DNA of 48,036 bases. It comes from Verrucomicrobiota bacterium. Lineage in GTDB: Bacteria > Verrucomicrobiota > Verrucomicrobiia > Limisphaerales > JADJPG01. Shown here piece after piece: positions 33,152 through 41,921 of this stretch (positions are counted from its first letter, which is position 1; each line of letters starts with the position of its first letter). Position numbers and translations under genes: made by a program. The notes beneath the pieces were generated by a model that worked only from the letters and a program-made list of their open reading frames with translations, made no database searches and had not been told where the DNA came from. The stretch spans positions 1 through 48,036 of the forward strand of contig JADJPG010000053.1 of the NCBI GenBank assembly GCA_016713365.1, written 5' to 3'.

Positions 33152-33889
33152 CTAATCACCGACTTCGAGAACGATGGCGCCCGGGGCGATGCGCAGACTC
33201 TTGATTCCTTTCCAGTTGGGAGACTGGCCGGGGCCGCCCATCGCATCGGCCAGCAGGTTCTTCCCTTTCACGCCGCCCAGCCATTCCTTCGGCAGGCTCA
33301 ATCCGAGAATCGAAACATCCTCCAACATCGCCACCGGCGGCTGTCCGGCGCTCAGGGAGATTTGGAATCTTCCACGTGCGCGGAACATGGTTCCGCCGAA
33401 CATCGGGAAGTCTTTCGGGATGGGCACGGCGAGGTAGGCGTTGATGGCGTCCGCGTCCAATTCGATTCGCACCGTTTCACCCAGGTCGGTATTGGCGTTG
33501 AGCAATCCGTTCAATTCGCGCTCGGTCAAACGCAGTTCCTTGCCGCCTGGCTGATAGACCCGCGCCGGGGGAAGCGCAGGCGTAGGTGGGGTAGGAGGCT
33601 TCGGATTTGCCGGCTGAACCAAATCCAAACGCTCATTCGCTTCCAACGGAGCTGCGTTCCGCATCGCATCCATCTTCGTGTCCACGACCTGCTTTTCCTC
33701 CGCGGAAAGGACAACTGGCTTGATCGGGCGTTGAATCCACCAAATCGTGATGGCAACAGTGGCGACGATAATGAGGAAGAAAGCCAGCACACCTCCGAGG
33801 CCCCAGAGCCACCAGCGCCGCGGTTTCGGTGGGGGAGTGCGAGGTGGAGGGATGGGAGGATTTTCGGGAACCGGCGTTGAATCCGTCAT
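33152..33889 (-). CDS. Single-pass membrane protein of unknown function
   Basis: 245 residues, not recognised. The N-terminus is Pro-rich and cytoplasmic-looking (TPVPENPPIPPPRTPPPKPRR), followed by one transmembrane helix (about 26-50, LGGVLAFFLIIVATVAITIWW). The exported part has a Pro-rich hinge (NPKPPTPPTPALPPARVY) and a C-terminal domain of alternating beta strands (LRLTERELNGLLNANTDLG, VRIELDADAINAYLAVPIP, GRFQISLSAGQPPVAMLEDV). The ELNGLLN and beta pattern resembles periplasmic lipid-binding-like DUFs, but no family is claimed. It converges with the esterase gene and is separated from argG by an intergenic terminator and an octamer repeat. Confidence 0.75.
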   Translation of the reverse strand: MTDSTPVPENPPIPPPRTPPPKPRRWWLWGLGGVLAFFLIIVATVAITIWWIQRPIKPVVLSAEEKQVVDTKMDAMRNAAPLEANERLDLVQPANPKPPTPPTPALPPARVYQPGGKELRLTERELNGLLNANTDLGETVRIELDADAINAYLAVPIPKDFPMFGGTMFRARGRFQISLSAGQPPVAMLEDVSILGLSLPKEWLGGVKGKNLLADAMGGPGQSPNWKGIKSLRIAPGAIVLEVGD

Positions 33890-33930
33890 GCGACGACGGT
33901 AGTAGGCGCCGATTGAACTGGCAAGGGCAC

Positions 33931-33962
33931 CTTGCCGACTTGCCGATTTGTCACCCTGCCGA
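33931..33962 (+). repeat. Degenerate tandem octamer repeat, four units
   Basis: Units CTTGCCGA (33931-33938), CTTGCCGA (33939-33946), TTTGTCAC (33947-33954) and CCTGCCGA (33955-33962). Lies just upstream of the membrane-protein gene 33152-33889 (minus), where its promoter would be, and downstream of argG. Confidence 0.6.
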
Positions 33963-34004
33963 CTTTAGCAAGTGATTTCTCGCGACTCAGGCAGGGGCCG
34001 CATA

Positions 34005-34047
34005 AACGAAAAAGAAAGCGCCGTGCTGGCGAACCAGCACGGCGTTT
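34005..34047 (-). terminator. Rho-independent terminator of argG
   Basis: Perfect 11-bp stem CGCCGTGCTGG (34019-34029) with CCAGCACGGCG (34034-34044) around the loop CGAA. On the minus strand it is followed by a T-rich tract read from the A-rich run at 34005-34017. It begins about 20 bp after the argG stop. Confidence 0.85.
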
Positions 34048-34065
34048 CGAAAAGTCGATGGGAGA

Positions 34066-35313
<1,248 letters not shown>

Positions 35314-35341
35314 GAGTCGTGATTCGTAGTGCGTGATGCGT
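35314..35341 (-). repeat. Degenerate heptamer repeat directly against the argG start
   Basis: Forward units GAGTCGT, GATTCGT, AGTGCGT and GATGCGT (35314-35341) follow each other without gaps, consensus GAKKCGT. They occupy the place of the ribosome-binding site and 5' leader of argG, ending at its ATG. No GGAGG-like site lies within the usual distance. Confidence 0.6.
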
Positions 35342-35403
35342 GACAGAGCAGCCGGACAACCCGGCAAAAATCAGGGGGCGACTAAACGCGAATTGGCCCG
35401 GGC

Positions 35404-35440
35404 AGAAAAGAAAAAACCACCCGGAGTTCCGGGTGGTAAG
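35404..35440 (-). terminator. Rho-independent terminator of the 36-residue basic protein gene
   Basis: Stem ACCACCCGGA (35416-35425) with TCCGGGTGGT (35428-35437) around a tiny GT loop (in practice a tetraloop), followed on the minus strand by a run of T residues (forward A tract 35407-35416). It separates the small gene from argG downstream. Confidence 0.88.
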
Positions 35441-35458
35441 AGAATCGAGAGGCTGGGC

Positions 35459-35569
35459 TCAGCCCTTGGACTTCTTCTTCGACAGCTTTGCCTTCACTTC
35501 TTCCTTCTTGCGCTTCATGTAGGCGTTGGCGCGCTGACGTTTCTGAGTCTTGTTACTTTGTTGTCCCAT
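35459..35569 (-). CDS. Small basic protein, 36 residues, function unknown
   Basis: A very basic 36-residue peptide (from ATG 35567-35569): MGQQSNKTQKRQRANAY, then MKRKKEEVKAKLSKKKSKG. An upstream ATG at 35641 would give 60 residues, but the strongly basic, low-hydrophobic part starts at MGQQ. The composition (about 14 Lys and 3 Arg) is that of small ribosome-, RNA- or DNA-binding peptides such as Thx-like ribosomal proteins, but no family is claimed. Support for it as a real gene: its own strong terminator, a compact position between argG and a divergent lipoprotein gene, and coding that ends in TGA. Confidence 0.6.
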   Translation of the reverse strand: MGQQSNKTQKRQRANAYMKRKKEEVKAKLSKKKSKG

Positions 35570-35615
35570 AAGTCGCTTTACTTTGTGAATCCGTTTCGGA
35601 TGCTTGACCGAGACT

Positions 35616-36149
35616 ATGATGATTCGAGTTTTGCGGTTCAATACCTATTTGCTGCTCGCATTGGTGCTGGTTCTCGGCGCGGGCTGCAAGTCCGGCAAGA
35701 AGAAAGACCCGAACCACTACACCAAGAAGGACGAGGCGTCGCTCCGGCTGCATCTCGAAGTGAATGTCGACGGCACCGAAGACAGCGGCGCCATCACGGT
35801 CGGGCGGTCGAATCCGTTCGAGTTGAATGCCCAAAAGCGTCCGTTCCTCACCGAGTTCCAGATTGAAAAGGCTGCCGTTGTCGATGTGCTCGGCGGATTC
35901 TCCATCTCTGTTCAATTCAACAAACAGGGGACGTTTCTCTTGGAGCAGTACACGACAGGAAACAAAGGTAAACGCATGGCGATCGCGGCGGAGTTTGGTC
36001 AGATGCGCTGGATTGCCGCGCCGGTCATCACGCAGCGGCTGGGGGACGGAGTGCTGGTTTTCACGCCGGATACCACGCGGGAAGAGGCGGACCGAATTGT
36101 CAGCGGTTTGAATCGGGTGGCGGAACTTGTCCGCAAGGGACGCAAGTAA
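35616..36149 (+). CDS. Lipoprotein with SecD P1-head-like domain
   Basis: 177 residues from ATG 35616. Lipoprotein signal peptide VLVLGAGC gives Cys as the lipid site; Lys/Asp-rich linker follows. The body reads SLRLHLEVN, FLTEFQIEKAAVVDVLGGF, TGNKGKRMAIAAEFG, WIAAPVITQRLGDGVLVF and TTREEADRIVSGLN, a pattern like the SecDF P1 head subdomain (IAAPxI strand and T-x-E-E-A-x-x-I helix). Such free lipoproteins are known in Bacteroidota/Verrucomicrobiota relatives, but the SecD likeness was judged by eye. Divergent from the small basic gene and followed by the M23 peptidase on the same strand. Confidence 0.7.
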   Translation: MMIRVLRFNTYLLLALVLVLGAGCKSGKKKDPNHYTKKDEASLRLHLEVNVDGTEDSGAITVGRSNPFELNAQKRPFLTEFQIEKAAVVDVLGGFSISVQFNKQGTFLLEQYTTGNKGKRMAIAAEFGQMRWIAAPVITQRLGDGVLVFTPDTTREEADRIVSGLNRVAELVRKGRK

Positions 36150-36260
36150 TCTGCAAGTCGCCGGCTTGCCATCGTGATGGAAGTAGTTTCTGTTTGGCGC
36201 ATGTATTTGTCGACGCAGTGCGGTGGAGCAGGAAGTTTCATCGCGTCACCCGGAACCTGG

Positions 36261-37268
36261 ATGAGGTCGTGGCCGGTCCAACTGGCCGCCCTTTTGGTCT
36301 CATCTCTCACGCTTCGCGCGCAGCCGTTTCAGCTTCCGACCGCGAATCGCGCAGTGTTCGACTCCGCCGGGGAAGAGCGGTTCTTTGTCGGCACTGTCGG
36401 CAAGCCTTGGATGAGCGGAACGTTTGGCTGCGTGCGGACCGACGGCTGGCAATTGCACGAGGGGCTCGACATCCGCAGCATCGCCCGGGACAAACGCAAT
36501 GAGCCGACGGATCCGATTCTCGCGACCGCGGACGGCACAGTGGCCTACATCAATAAACGGCCGTCGCTCTCGAACTACGGCAACTACCTGATCCTCCGCC
36601 ATTCCATCGAGGGCGTGGATGTTTACTCGCTCTACGCGCATCTGCGCGAGGTTCGCGCGGGGCTCAAACACGGCGATTCTGTGAAAGCGGGCGAAGTAAT
36701 CGCGGTCATGGGCCGGACGTCGAATACCGCGCAATCGATCTCAAAGGAGCGCGCTCATCTCCACTTCGAACTCGACCTCGTGGTGAACGAGAAGTTTCCC
36801 GAGTGGTATCGCAAGACCTTCCCCGGCCAGCGCAACGATCACGGCGGCTGGAACGGTCAAAACTTGCTGGGGCTTGATCCGTGGAAGCTGTTCCTCGAAC
36901 AACAGCGGCTCGGCGCGAAGTTCAGTTTGGTGGAATTCATCCGCAGCCAACCGGAGCTCTGCCGTGTGATGGTGCGAGACTCAAATATCTCCTGGGTGCG
37001 CCGCTATCCGATGTTTGCGAAGCCGAATCCGGTGGCGCAAAAGGAAGGCGTCGCCGGCTACGAGCTCTCGCTCAATTTCAACGGCGTTCCGATGGAGGTG
37101 ATCCCGCGCGCGGCGTCGGAGATCAAAACGAAGGCAAAATTCCAGCTCCTGTCGGTGAATGCCCCGGAACGCCAGAAGCATCCATGCCGGAAAATTGTGA
37201 TGCAGCGCGGATCAAAGTTTGAGTTGGGGAACAATGGGCTCCATCTGCTTGGGTTGCTGACCTACTGA
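36261..37268 (+). CDS. M23 family metallopeptidase (LytM/peptidoglycan endopeptidase)
   Basis: 335 residues from the ATG at 36261, chosen because a signal peptide begins there (LAALLVSSLTLRAQ); an earlier ATG at 36174 adds 29 residues. The LytM core is present: HEGLDIRS (H-x-x-x-D zinc motif), GNYLILRHSIEGVDVYSLYAHL, and HLHFEL (H-x-H zinc motif). After the core there is a ~120-residue C-terminal region (WVRRYPMFAKPN, FNGVPMEVIPRA) without a known domain, perhaps a wall-binding part. The intact zinc ligands point to an active endopeptidase that cleaves peptidoglycan cross-links, or a regulator of another one. Confidence 0.88.
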   Translation: MRSWPVQLAALLVSSLTLRAQPFQLPTANRAVFDSAGEERFFVGTVGKPWMSGTFGCVRTDGWQLHEGLDIRSIARDKRNEPTDPILATADGTVAYINKRPSLSNYGNYLILRHSIEGVDVYSLYAHLREVRAGLKHGDSVKAGEVIAVMGRTSNTAQSISKERAHLHFELDLVVNEKFPEWYRKTFPGQRNDHGGWNGQNLLGLDPWKLFLEQQRLGAKFSLVEFIRSQPELCRVMVRDSNISWVRRYPMFAKPNPVAQKEGVAGYELSLNFNGVPMEVIPRAASEIKTKAKFQLLSVNAPERQKHPCRKIVMQRGSKFELGNNGLHLLGLLTY

Positions 37269-37497
37269 CGTTTCAAGACTCGCGCCGAGGGCGCTGGGGA
37301 CGGATCGATCTGGCGGAAGGCTTTCCCGGAATGCGTCCGTCTCGGGCGCTGAAACTCCCGAACGCGGTACGGTGTCGGAGACCTCCATTGCTGTCCTTAA
37401 AAACGTTTCTGCGGCGGGGGACGGAAGCATTTCGACTCGTCGCAAATGCATCTCCCGTGGCGTCCGCGCCCTCTGTGCGTGAGGACTTCGCACTGAG

Positions 37498-39210
37498 TCA
37501 ATTCAGCGGATTCGCCTGATCGCTTTGCGACTCGATCTTTGGTGACTGCTTGAGCAGGCGTTCTTTTTCCCGCAGCTCCCGATCCATTTCGGCGATGCGT
37601 TGTTCCTGCGCGACAAGCTTGTCCTGAAATTGGTCGCGAATCTTTCCGAGGCGTTCCTCCAGTCCGCGCACCTGCGCCGTGCCGTTCTCGTGCGAATCGA
37701 GCAGCTGGCTGCGCTGGTTGCTCAGCCATTGAAACAGTTTCTCGCGCATCAGTTGACGCAGATGCGGAACGAGCGCCGCCTTGGGATCGTTCTGAGGCTT
37801 CGGTTCCGATTCCGTGGAGTTCAGTCGCACGGACGGCGTCTGCCATGCGCTGTTGTGCGCGTTGTCGGTTGCCGTCGTCGGCTCAGAGAGCACCGCGCCG
37901 GAGGCGGATTCCGTCACGGACCTCGAGCTGCGCGAGGGAGAGTTCAACTCCACAAACATCGGGCGGCCCAACGCGGCGGATGATTGACGGCGCTTCGCCG
38001 CGCGGGTGTTGAGAATAATCACGGCGACCAACCCGCACATGCCACTGATGGCAACGGGCCAGACCCACGGTGGCGTTCCCGGCGCGGAGACAATTTTGGT
38101 TGCCGCGATGACTGGCGGCACGGCGGCGGAAGCGCGTGCGGGAACCGGCGGATTGCTGGTGATCGCCGTCGCCTGGGCGGGTGCGCTGGTTCGAGCCGCT
38201 GGCGAGGCGGGCACCGGTACGGCGGCGAGCTGGACACGCGGCGGTGCGGGCACGGGATCGACCGGAGGCAAGGTTTCCTCGCGTTCCCTGGCCGGAGCCG
38301 GTTTGCGGGCTGGTTTGGAAACCGCCGCAGATCCCGACGGCTTGATGGTGACCTCGCAAATGACCATTGGCAGCTCGAACCCGGCGACCGGAACCTGGCG
38401 GGTGGCCATGAATTCGACGTTCTTGGTGAAGACAGGATCGAACACGCGATTGAGCAGCGGACCGGCCGTGATGGGCAGTGTGGACTTGTCCTGCGCCGGG
38501 CCGACCGGCACCGCACGGAATCCGGCTTTTTCGAGGAGCGCGGTGCAGGCGTCCTTCACGGGTTTCTTTGAATCGAGATTGATGTCGCCGGTCAGGAACG
38601 TGGCGTATTGGCGTTCCTCGTACGTCGCCGCCACGAATGCCGTGTGGTGGCCGAGGAAGTCCGCGGCGTAATCGCGCTTGCGCGAAAAGTAGGAGCCGTC
38701 GGAGGTTCCAATGCCGTTGGTCAACGGACCGGGCAGCGTCGCCACGTAGATGCCCATTGCCTCATTGTTGTGGCGAATGGTCGCGAACACGAAACCACCG
38801 TTCAGATCGATGCGTCCGGTGTCGTTCCAGTCCATCTTGCGGGAAGACATGCGCTCCCGTCGCGTCAGGATGCCGATGGGAAGCCCGATGATCGGGCTCT
38901 TGCTGCTGCCGCTGCTTTGTCGGAAGACCGTGTGGATGGCGACCGAATGCTTCTTCGGCGTGATGCTTTCCGCGAGGCGTTTGAGGGTGGAACCGTCGGA
39001 GATCCCGTAAAGGATGATCGCGTCCGCGTCCGTCCTGCCCAGGGCGCTCGCGATCGTGGCGAGCTGCGGAGGTTCGACGACCGGCGTGCCATTCGTCAGC
39101 TTGGACAGTTGAAAGTCGGGCACCTGCCACGTCACAACGCGAAAGGATTGGGCGCGCGCAGAAGTGGCGGCGAGGCCGAGGAGCAGAAAAGCAGCGAGAA
39201 CGTTCCGCAT
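37498..39210 (-). CDS. Membrane-anchored EEP-fold protein, probably not catalytic
   Basis: 570 residues. A signal peptide (1-20) precedes a domain with the endonuclease/exonuclease/phosphatase (EEP) pattern (about 22-290: RVVTWQVPDFQLSKL, IIGLPIGILTRRERM, GFVFATIRHN, FLTGDINLD). GDIN (208-211) is kept, but the first catalytic Glu is not visible in IILYGISD, and the final S-D-H motif is replaced by GFELPM (277-282), so it may be inactive. A Pro/Ala linker (about 295-380) leads to a transmembrane helix (381-402, PWVWPVAISGMCGLVAVIIL) and a cytoplasmic C-terminal coiled coil (about 480-555, RQLMREKLFQWLSNQR, EEHLGKIRDQF-like repeats). Topology suggests periplasmic sensing or binding coupled to the cytoplasm. 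Confidence 0.7.
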   Translation of the reverse strand: MRNVLAAFLLLGLAATSARAQSFRVVTWQVPDFQLSKLTNGTPVVEPPQLATIASALGRTDADAIILYGISDGSTLKRLAESITPKKHSVAIHTVFRQSSGSSKSPIIGLPIGILTRRERMSSRKMDWNDTGRIDLNGGFVFATIRHNNEAMGIYVATLPGPLTNGIGTSDGSYFSRKRDYAADFLGHHTAFVAATYEERQYATFLTGDINLDSKKPVKDACTALLEKAGFRAVPVGPAQDKSTLPITAGPLLNRVFDPVFTKNVEFMATRQVPVAGFELPMVICEVTIKPSGSAAVSKPARKPAPAREREETLPPVDPVPAPPRVQLAAVPVPASPAARTSAPAQATAITSNPPVPARASAAVPPVIAATKIVSAPGTPPWVWPVAISGMCGLVAVIILNTRAAKRRQSSAALGRPMFVELNSPSRSSRSVTESASGAVLSEPTTATDNAHNSAWQTPSVRLNSTESEPKPQNDPKAALVPHLRQLMREKLFQWLSNQRSQLLDSHENGTAQVRGLEERLGKIRDQFQDKLVAQEQRIAEMDRELREKERLLKQSPKIESQSDQANPLN

Positions 39211-39358
39211 AAATTCATCCAGTTGATTGCGCCAGTTTCCGTCGCGTACGCCAGTCGAGGAGAACAGTCCCGCGAGACTAGGAATCCACTGCGGCGGTGT
39301 AAAGGGGGATTCCCGACTTTGCTTGTGCCGCTGACATCTGGCCAGCGGAGCGAATGAC

Positions 39359-40561
39359 TTACGCCGTCAGCGCGGCGTCCCAATCCTTCCAGACCGGTTC
39401 GTAGCCGAGGCGCTTGAGGAGTTCCGACATTTCCTGCGCCGAACGTTCATCGGCGATTTCAAACTGGCCGGTGGCGTTCGTCGCGCGATCCGCAGTCGCA
39501 GCCCATTCGCTGGCCCCGGAGGCGAGCTCGACGATTCGGCCCTTCTCCGTGCGATGAATCTTGTCCTTGCCCGCGCCCGTGTAACCGCCCGGCTCCGTGT
39601 GGCTACCTGCGCTGATCATCGTGATGCCGAGCGGGATCAATCCATCGCGCAGCTTCGCCGGCTCGCGCGTCGAGAGAACGAGGCCGACGTCCGGCAGGAA
39701 CAGCCGGAACGCGCAGACGAGCTGGACGAGCTCGCGGTCGCTCATGCGCGTGAGCGGCTGGAATTCACCGGCGCACGGACGCAGCCGTGGCAGCGAAATG
39801 GTGACCTGCGCCTTCCAACAATGCTTGAGCAAATACGCGGCGTGCGCGGCGACGCTGATTGCTTCCATCCGCCAGTCGCTCAAACCGTAGAGCGCTCCAA
39901 TGCCGAGCCGGCGGAAGCCAGCTTCGTAGGCCCGCTCAGGCGTTTCGAGGCGCCAGTCGAAGTTCCGTTTCGGTCCGGCAGTGTGCATGCGCGCGTAGAC
40001 CTCCCGGTCATACGTCTCCTGATACACGACCAAACCTTCCGCGCCGGCTTCGACAATCGGGCGATACTCGGCGGTCTCCATCGGGCCGACTTCGAGCGAC
40101 AGACTTGGCAGCTCGCCGTGTAGCGCACGTGTGCAGTCCGCGAGGTAGCCGTTAGAAACAAACTTCGGATGCTCGCCAGCGACCAGGAGCAAGTTGCGAA
40201 AACCTTCCTGCTTCAGAGCGAGCGCCTCGCGCTTCACTTCGTCGACAGACAAGGTCACGCGCAGGATCGGATTGTCGCGCGAGAAGCCGCAGTAGGAACA
40301 GTTGTTGATGCACTCGTTCGAAAGATAGAGCGGTGCGAAGAGGCGGATCGTCTTGCCGAAACGTTGTCGGGTGAGCGCCTGGGAACGGCTTCCTATCGTT
40401 TCCAGCAGTGAGCCAGCGGCGGGCGAGATGAGTTGCGCGAAGTCTGCGAGCGATGGGGCCACGCTCGCGATGGAACGTTGAGCATCAGCCGCCGTAGCGC
40501 TGCGGGAGCGCTCCAGCAGATCCGCCATCGGCAACGCGTTGAACTCAGCGACAAAACTCAT
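39359..40561 (-). CDS. thiH: 2-iminoacetate synthase ThiH
   Basis: 400 residues. Radical SAM tyrosine lyase that makes dehydroglycine for the thiazole moiety of thiamine. The cluster motif is C84-x3-C88-x2-C91 (NECINNCSYCGFSRDN), the N-terminal half carries APLYLSNECINNC, and the core includes GEHPKFVSNGYLADC, VGPMETAEYRPIVEAGAEGL and GLLIGALYGLSDWRMEA-type barrel segments (here RRLGIGALYGLSDWRMEA). The C-terminal half has MISAGSHTEPGGYTG, the family's substrate-binding loop. No thiG, thiS or thiF lies in the window. It ends a minus-strand tandem after the xylB pseudogene. Confidence 0.95.
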   Translation of the reverse strand: MSFVAEFNALPMADLLERSRSATAADAQRSIASVAPSLADFAQLISPAAGSLLETIGSRSQALTRQRFGKTIRLFAPLYLSNECINNCSYCGFSRDNPILRVTLSVDEVKREALALKQEGFRNLLLVAGEHPKFVSNGYLADCTRALHGELPSLSLEVGPMETAEYRPIVEAGAEGLVVYQETYDREVYARMHTAGPKRNFDWRLETPERAYEAGFRRLGIGALYGLSDWRMEAISVAAHAAYLLKHCWKAQVTISLPRLRPCAGEFQPLTRMSDRELVQLVCAFRLFLPDVGLVLSTREPAKLRDGLIPLGITMISAGSHTEPGGYTGAGKDKIHRTEKGRIVELASGASEWAATADRATNATGQFEIADERSAQEMSELLKRLGYEPVWKDWDAALTA

Positions 40562-40612
40562 GGCCTCAGCCTATCAGCTTGCGACTCCGGGGCAACAACC
40601 GTCACTGGATGC

Positions 40613-41822
40613 TCAGCGCAACACGAACTTCCGATGCTTTGCGAAGACTTCGCGCAGCGCCGCTGACGTGTCGTCCTGCAACTGTTGCAGCTCGCGATAA
40701 ACTTCGACGTTCTTCTTGTCCGGGCGCGCCGTCTCGTTGCCGTTCAGCTCCACGAACTCGTCCGTGATGTCGCTGATGTCGATCTTCTCCCCTTGCTGCT
40801 GGCGCCAGCACCAGAGCGCTTGCAACGCCGCGCCGTAGGCCGCGCCTTCGCTGACTTTGAGCGTGACGACTTCCGTGTTGAAAATGTCCGCCATGATCTG
40901 GCGCCAGAGTTTGGACTTCGCGCCGCCGCCGGTGGCGCGCATCTGCGTCGGCTTCACGCCGAGTTCGGCGAGTCGGCGCAGACCGTAGTTCATGCAGAGC
41001 GTCACGCCTTCCATTGCCGCGCGGGCGAAGTGGGGAGCGGTGAAGGTGGCGGGTTCACGCCCACATACACGCCGGTGCCGTCGGGCACATTGGGCGTGCA
41101 CTCGCCTTCCAGATACGGGAGCAGCATCAAGCCGTGCGACCCCGCGGGAACGCTGGCGGCCTTGCTCGCGAAGGTTTCGTGCGTGTATTCGAAATCCTGC
41201 CGCATCATCTCGGTCGCCACCGTGACGTTCATCGTGCAGAGCAGGGGAAGCCAGCGGTTCGTTGAGTCGCAGAACGCGGCGATTTCGCCTTCGGGATCGA
41301 CAACCGGTTTCTCCGCGCACGCGTAGATCGTCCCGCTCGTGCCGAAGCTGGCGGTGATGACGCCTTCGCGGGTGTTGCCGGTGCCGATGGCGCCCATCAT
41401 GTTGTCGCCGCCGCCGGCGCTGACCAGCACGTCAGGCTGCAACCCTAGCTGCTTCGCGGTCGAGGCTTGCAAGGTGCCAGCCGGTTGGTCACTGGAGATC
41501 AGGCGCGGGAGCTTGCAGGCGAGATCGGCGTCGATGGCTTCCAGCGCGGCCGGGGACCGACGAAGCCATGTTGCTGGCCGCTGACGCCGATCGCCTTGAC
41601 CTCGGACGCCGTGGCTTTCGCGCTGCGCAGCGCTTGGCGGATGGCGGACGCGGTCGCTTCACGCCACGACTGCGGGTGCTGTTCCTTCGCGCCCGGCGGA
41701 AGGTTTGGGATCAAGTCGTAAGCCTGCGCGCCGGAGCCCAGGACCTTGCCGTTCTTCGCATCCACGACGAGGGCTTTGGTCGATTGCGTGCCGCTGTCGA
41801 TGCCGATCAAAAGAGTTCTCAT
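40613..41822 (-). pseudogene. xylB: Xylulokinase XylB with internal deletion and a frameshift
   Basis: FGGY kinase for D-xylulose. The N-terminal part is normal (IGIDSGTQSTKALVVD, HPQSWREAT, GVSGQQHGFV; about 88 residues, frame to ~41560). It then jumps to sequence normally about 110-125 residues further on (ALEAIDADLACKLPRLISS), in another frame. The missing block carries the substrate-binding half of FGGY_N. A second frame change of one base occurs near 41050 within GVYVGVN..TFTAPHFARAA. The rest is intact: LVSAGGGDNMMGAIGTGNT, GTSGTIYACAE, LPYLEGECTPNVPDGTG, EGVTLCMNYGLRRL, MRATGGGAKSKLWRQIMADI. About 330-375 bp are missing overall, so it is likely inactive. Confidence 0.85.
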
Positions 41823-41921
41823 ATCAGAAAAGAATGGCGCGAAGAATGAACAACCGCACTGGGGGTGTCCAGTGTCGAGTCCGGTTGGCTGGGCTTGTGA
41901 GCCGTGCGGATTACCTGTAGC

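Noticed and set aside
39331..39352. Hairpin CCGCTG...CAGCGG just after the thiH stop
   Set aside because: Six base pairs, a nine-base loop and no T tract on the minus strand, so it is not a convincing terminator.
40562..40612. TPP riboswitch upstream of thiH
   Set aside because: Only 51 bp separate thiH from the xylB end, and no TPP-type core was seen.
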